A model generated the notes under the pieces. That model was not told where the DNA came from, ran no database searches, and was given only the letters and a program-made list of their open reading frames with translations. Below are positions 7,914 to 10,627 of a DNA stretch of 10,627 nt, piece after piece. This stretch comes from Isohypsibius dastychi (lineage: Eukaryota > Tardigrada > Eutardigrada > Parachela > Isohypsibiidae): assembly GCA_034696485.1 (NCBI GenBank), contig JAQIWT010001485.1, positions 1 through 10,627 on the forward strand, in the 5' to 3' direction. How positions within the stretch are numbered: the first letter of the stretch is position 1; every line of letters begins with the position of its first letter. Position numbers and translations under genes: made by a program.

Positions 7914-8533
7914 GATGCTCAGAGTCATCAAAAACTTTCGGGAAACGGTTTCAAAATAGGGTATGTTTTGTCTCAATGTCAGCGATGCTGCTGTTGTCGA
8001 CCGAGCTGATATAGTCGACCTGATAAGACTCATTCATGAATTGTTGCTGATTTTAGCAGCTGAACAAGCGTTTCGGAAGTGCTGATAATCAGTCTGGTAG
8101 ATCATTGTGTAAGGCGTTTATTGCAGTTCGTTCTGAAGTAGGAGTACCCTAATCCGTGAGGGGAGGGGGTCAAGGTTGTTCTCGTTGTCTGAGCCAGAGC
8201 CAGTTTCAGCAGCTTTGACGATTTTTCATTTTTCCAGCGGATTCTACTCACAAATCTGTTTCGTTAGACAGGTTCGTCCACAGAGCACATCCAAGAACTA
8301 CCCAATCCGATAGTTTCACACTTTGGTCAGTACTACCCAAGTACTGTAAGCTGTATCTTTGATCCGAACCTCCAATCCCTCCCTTCAATCGATGTGCCAC
8401 CATGCTACTAGCATGAGCTGTAGTGACAAATGATCGCGCAAAACTCACTAACATCGTTAGAATCCTCGGTCCATTTTGTATAATTTCGGCATTTGACATT
8501 TCCGCCTATCATCTTCACTTCACATGCTACGAA
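7914..8533. other. Spacer between Hsp70 relic start and Gr B start
   Basis: The region lies between a minus-strand start (7913) and a plus-strand start (8534), so it would hold both promoters if both were active. A plus-strand frame continuous with Gr B reaches back to about 8423, but it has no ATG before 8534. A T-rich tract at 8221-8236 is followed by CAG. No repeats or other genes are seen. Confidence 0.4.
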
Positions 8534-10196
8534 ATGATATCTCTATCGGGTTTCACAGAATTACAACTGAAATGCCTCGGAGTGCTCTCATTCTCCCAAT
8601 CACATCCCATCATCCAACTCATAACGACAACGCTATGTGGCATCATAATTGCAGTTGCATGGCTGGTCGCGTTGGGCGAGATGCTTGTCCGTCTGTGGAT
8701 GTCTCAGAACAACTTTCTCGGTCGCTATAGCTCAACCGTCGAAGAAGTTACTTCAGCATCCAAACTCATCCAGCTGATATTCGACCTACGTGTTTTATTC
8801 CGGCGGACACAAATTGCCGGTCTCTTAACCATCGCATTTTTGAAGCGGCAACAAATCATAGCAGCGCTCCGCAAAATTGAGTAAGTACAGACCGTGAAGC
8901 GAGCGTGATAAATCAACATTTTCTTTGTTTCTAGCGAAATGTCTGGCCTGGGATTAACAATGGCAGATGTTACAATACAAAAACTCATGACCATTTATGC
9001 GGTTATTATGACCACAGTCTACTGCCTTGATCGCTATATGCTGAACACCTGGGTGACAGCTTACGGTAACCCGTACATGCTTATTGGTAACTGGTCCACT
9101 GGAGACTTTAATCTTGTGTCTGGCAACGCAACCATCCTCGCTGAATACGCGTTATTCCTTCTATTCGGTCTCAACTTATCCGTTCTTGTAACTCCGTACC
9201 GAAATATTCGCGATTTAGTTCGTGAAGCCCGGAGCTTTGTGATTTGGCTGGAGAGTTTCAGAGTGAAGCCCGGTCTGGTGATCTATCCATCTTTTATGAG
9301 TGTTCTGTATGAACGGATCAAATCGATGAGGGTTCATTATGAGGAATTGGCGTTGGTGGTGAAGGCTGTTGAAAATGGGTTTGGACTGTTCATGGTCTGG
9401 ACGATTGTTACGGCGGTGATTGACGTGTTTGCCATGTTACCCTTGTTTTTTCGTGTCAGTTTCGAGGAAGTGCTGTCGGAGTTCCCGTTGACAGTTGTGG
9501 CGTATCTGTTGCACCCACTGGCTTTGATCAGCTGTTTATTGATTCGCAACATGAAGAATACGGGGAAGGTTAGCAGACACTTCTATGAGAATCATTTCAT
9601 CACTAACTGAGCAAGATAAGCAACTTTTTTACAAGAGACATACTTTCCATATTTTTGGATCTACTAACCCACTGTTTACTTTTGATTAGAGTGAATGGTT
9701 TTGCTCGCATCTGGCTGATGCCGTCGCACTGATGGAAATCATGGAACTAGAGGCATCCGCGACACCCCTGACGGACTGCGTGTTGGAAGAATCAGGTGAT
9801 ATAATTCCTGAGCGATACTCGGGAGCGGAGCACATTGAGATCTTGCTGAACAACTGTGAGCTCAGGCCCCTTACTATTCATGTCGGCGCATTTGGTTACA
9901 TTGGATCTTCAGCGATTGCAGGAGTGAGTACATTTGGTTATAGATGGTACAGTATACTGACGTTCACATTTTGATGCCGGTAGTTGTGCGTCATGTTCGC
10001 CGGATATTTCTGCTTTCTTATCGAACGGGGTGAGGATGTGTTCACGAATAAGCTGGAGGATTCGTTACGCAATTTGAAGGAATTGAATGTAAGTTAAATG
10101 TAAATTAAACCTCTGGAACTGTATGCAGATGTTGTTTCTTTTCAGACCACCATCCTGGTTGCACTTGCTAATTTCAGTGAGGCCGGCATTGTCTGA
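8534..10196 (+). CDS. Gr B: gustatory receptor family chemoreceptor, five exons
   Basis: Exons 8534-8880, 8935-9568, 9690-9923, 9984-10088 and 10146-10196 join to 1371 bases, 456 residues plus TGA. Introns are 54, 121, 60 and 57 bases, all GT-AG with good donors (GTAAGT, GTTAGC, GTGAGT, GTAAGT); the first is phase 2 and the rest phase 0, as is common near the 3' end of insect Gr genes. The 121-base intron has CTACTAAC near its end, a good branch point. The start gives MISLSGFTELQLKCLG, collinear with Gr A. Likely helices: residues 27-50, 72-102, 133-151, 182-202, TM5 (ENGFGLFMVWTIVTAVIDVF), TM6 (FPLTVVAYLLHPLALISCLL) and TM7 (IGSSAIAGLCVMFAGYFCFL). NAT at 180-182 is a possible glycosylation site in the loop before TM4. 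The family TYxxxxxQF signature is replaced by GYFCFLIER, followed by a tail of about 45 residues. The ligand is unknown. Confidence 0.82.
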
Positions 10197-10356
10197 AAGC
10201 ATGTTGCCGGTTCTCTGAAAATATAAAGAACTCAAATGCATTTCGCATAAGCTCCGCTTAACTGCAGAGCCTCCATGACTCCAACTCCAGAGCTTACATG
10301 ACCTTTTCTGCGCCTCCTCTAAGACCTTTTTTCCAAGGGTGTGTCTAGGTTCAAAA
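10197..10356. other. Downstream region of Gr B
   Basis: Short spacer after the Gr B stop codon. It has no canonical AATAAA; AATATAAAG at 10219-10227 is the nearest candidate for a poly(A) signal. No gene is seen. Confidence 0.3.
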
Positions 10357-10627
10357 CTATATGGGGCCAGCGGAAAATAATTCCTATATGGGGCCATATG
10401 TGTACGCTAATGTGGGGCCCAAAACCAAATATCGTCTGGCCGCATGGGGCCCGCCTCCTATTTTCCATGCCCCATGGGGCCAAAAATGGCCGATTTTGAC
10501 CAAAAAATGTGATTTTTGGCTAGTTTTTGGGGTTTTTAGCCGAAAAATTTCGTAATTTGCGGCCAAAAACTGATTTTTTATATGGGGCCGGCAATGTGGG
10601 GCCAAAAAAAATTTCTAATATGGGGCC
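10357..10627. repeat. RTGGGGCC-rich low-complexity repeat, runs off the window
   Basis: Eight copies of RTGGGGCC begin at 10361, 10388, 10412, 10444, 10474, 10582, 10596 and 10620, separated by AT-rich linkers of varied length. The copy at 10474 lies in the 12-base palindrome GCCCCATGGGGC (10469-10480). Between 10482 and 10581 the sequence changes to a pattern of GGCC or TTTTTGGC and AAAAA runs, including CCAAAAA/TTTTTGG arms at 10500-10506 and 10513-10519. Open frames on both strands are by-products of the repeat. The spacing is not regular enough for a simple satellite. Confidence 0.75.

Noticed and set aside
7774-7959. Plus-strand open frame with a plausible helical peptide (SMARVKDMMLRVIKNF)
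   Set aside because: It is the antisense of the Hsp70-like N-terminus (AIDFESPFIRASAIL on the minus strand), which gives a better family match. It has no start context and no splice partners.
8423-8533. N-terminal extension of Gr B from a GTG at 8423
   Set aside because: Eukaryotic genes rarely start at GTG. The ATG at 8534 places LQLKCLG at the same distance from the start as in Gr A.

Overview
The window looks like nuclear DNA of an animal, most likely a crustacean close to Daphnia. Coding stretches are broken by short GT-AG introns of about 40-120 bases, and the gene families present (insect-type chemoreceptors and MATH/BTB proteins) are ones known to be expanded in branchiopod genomes. 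The organism is inferred from this, not proven. There is no bacterial, viral, rRNA, tRNA or CRISPR signal.

Layout: bases 1-2660 are non-coding and hold several short inverted and tandem repeats, including a hairpin of about 100 bases at 2404-2505. A MATH/BTB (speckle-type POZ-like) gene on the + strand fills 2661-3774; it is complete in outline but interrupted by one TGA. Bases 4146-4509 are a decayed second copy of the promoter and first codons of the chemoreceptor gene that follows. That gene (Gr A, + strand, 4918 to about 6185) is a gustatory-receptor-family member with two in-frame stops near TM6 and no recognisable last exon. On the opposite strand, 7913 down to about 6130, lies a wrecked Hsp70-like ATPase-domain gene with several frameshifts and an inverted duplication inside it. 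A second chemoreceptor gene (Gr B, + strand, 8534-10196) is intact: five exons join to 456 codons in frame, with consensus splice sites. The window ends in a low-complexity repeat built on RTGGGGCC (10357-10627), which continues past the edge.

Gr A and Gr B are diverged tandem relatives: they align at the N-terminus, at the TM5-TM6 region and in the TM7-proximal exon. They, the relic and the inverted Hsp70 fragment suggest a receptor cluster shaped by local duplication, decay and rearrangement. I find no convincing new multi-gene system. The most useful observations are the relic duplication with its 33-base inverted twin 3 kb away, the possible stop-skipping intron in Gr A, the unusual C-terminus of Gr B, and the structure of the Hsp70 pseudogene. 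All homology calls come from reading motifs by eye; no search was run.
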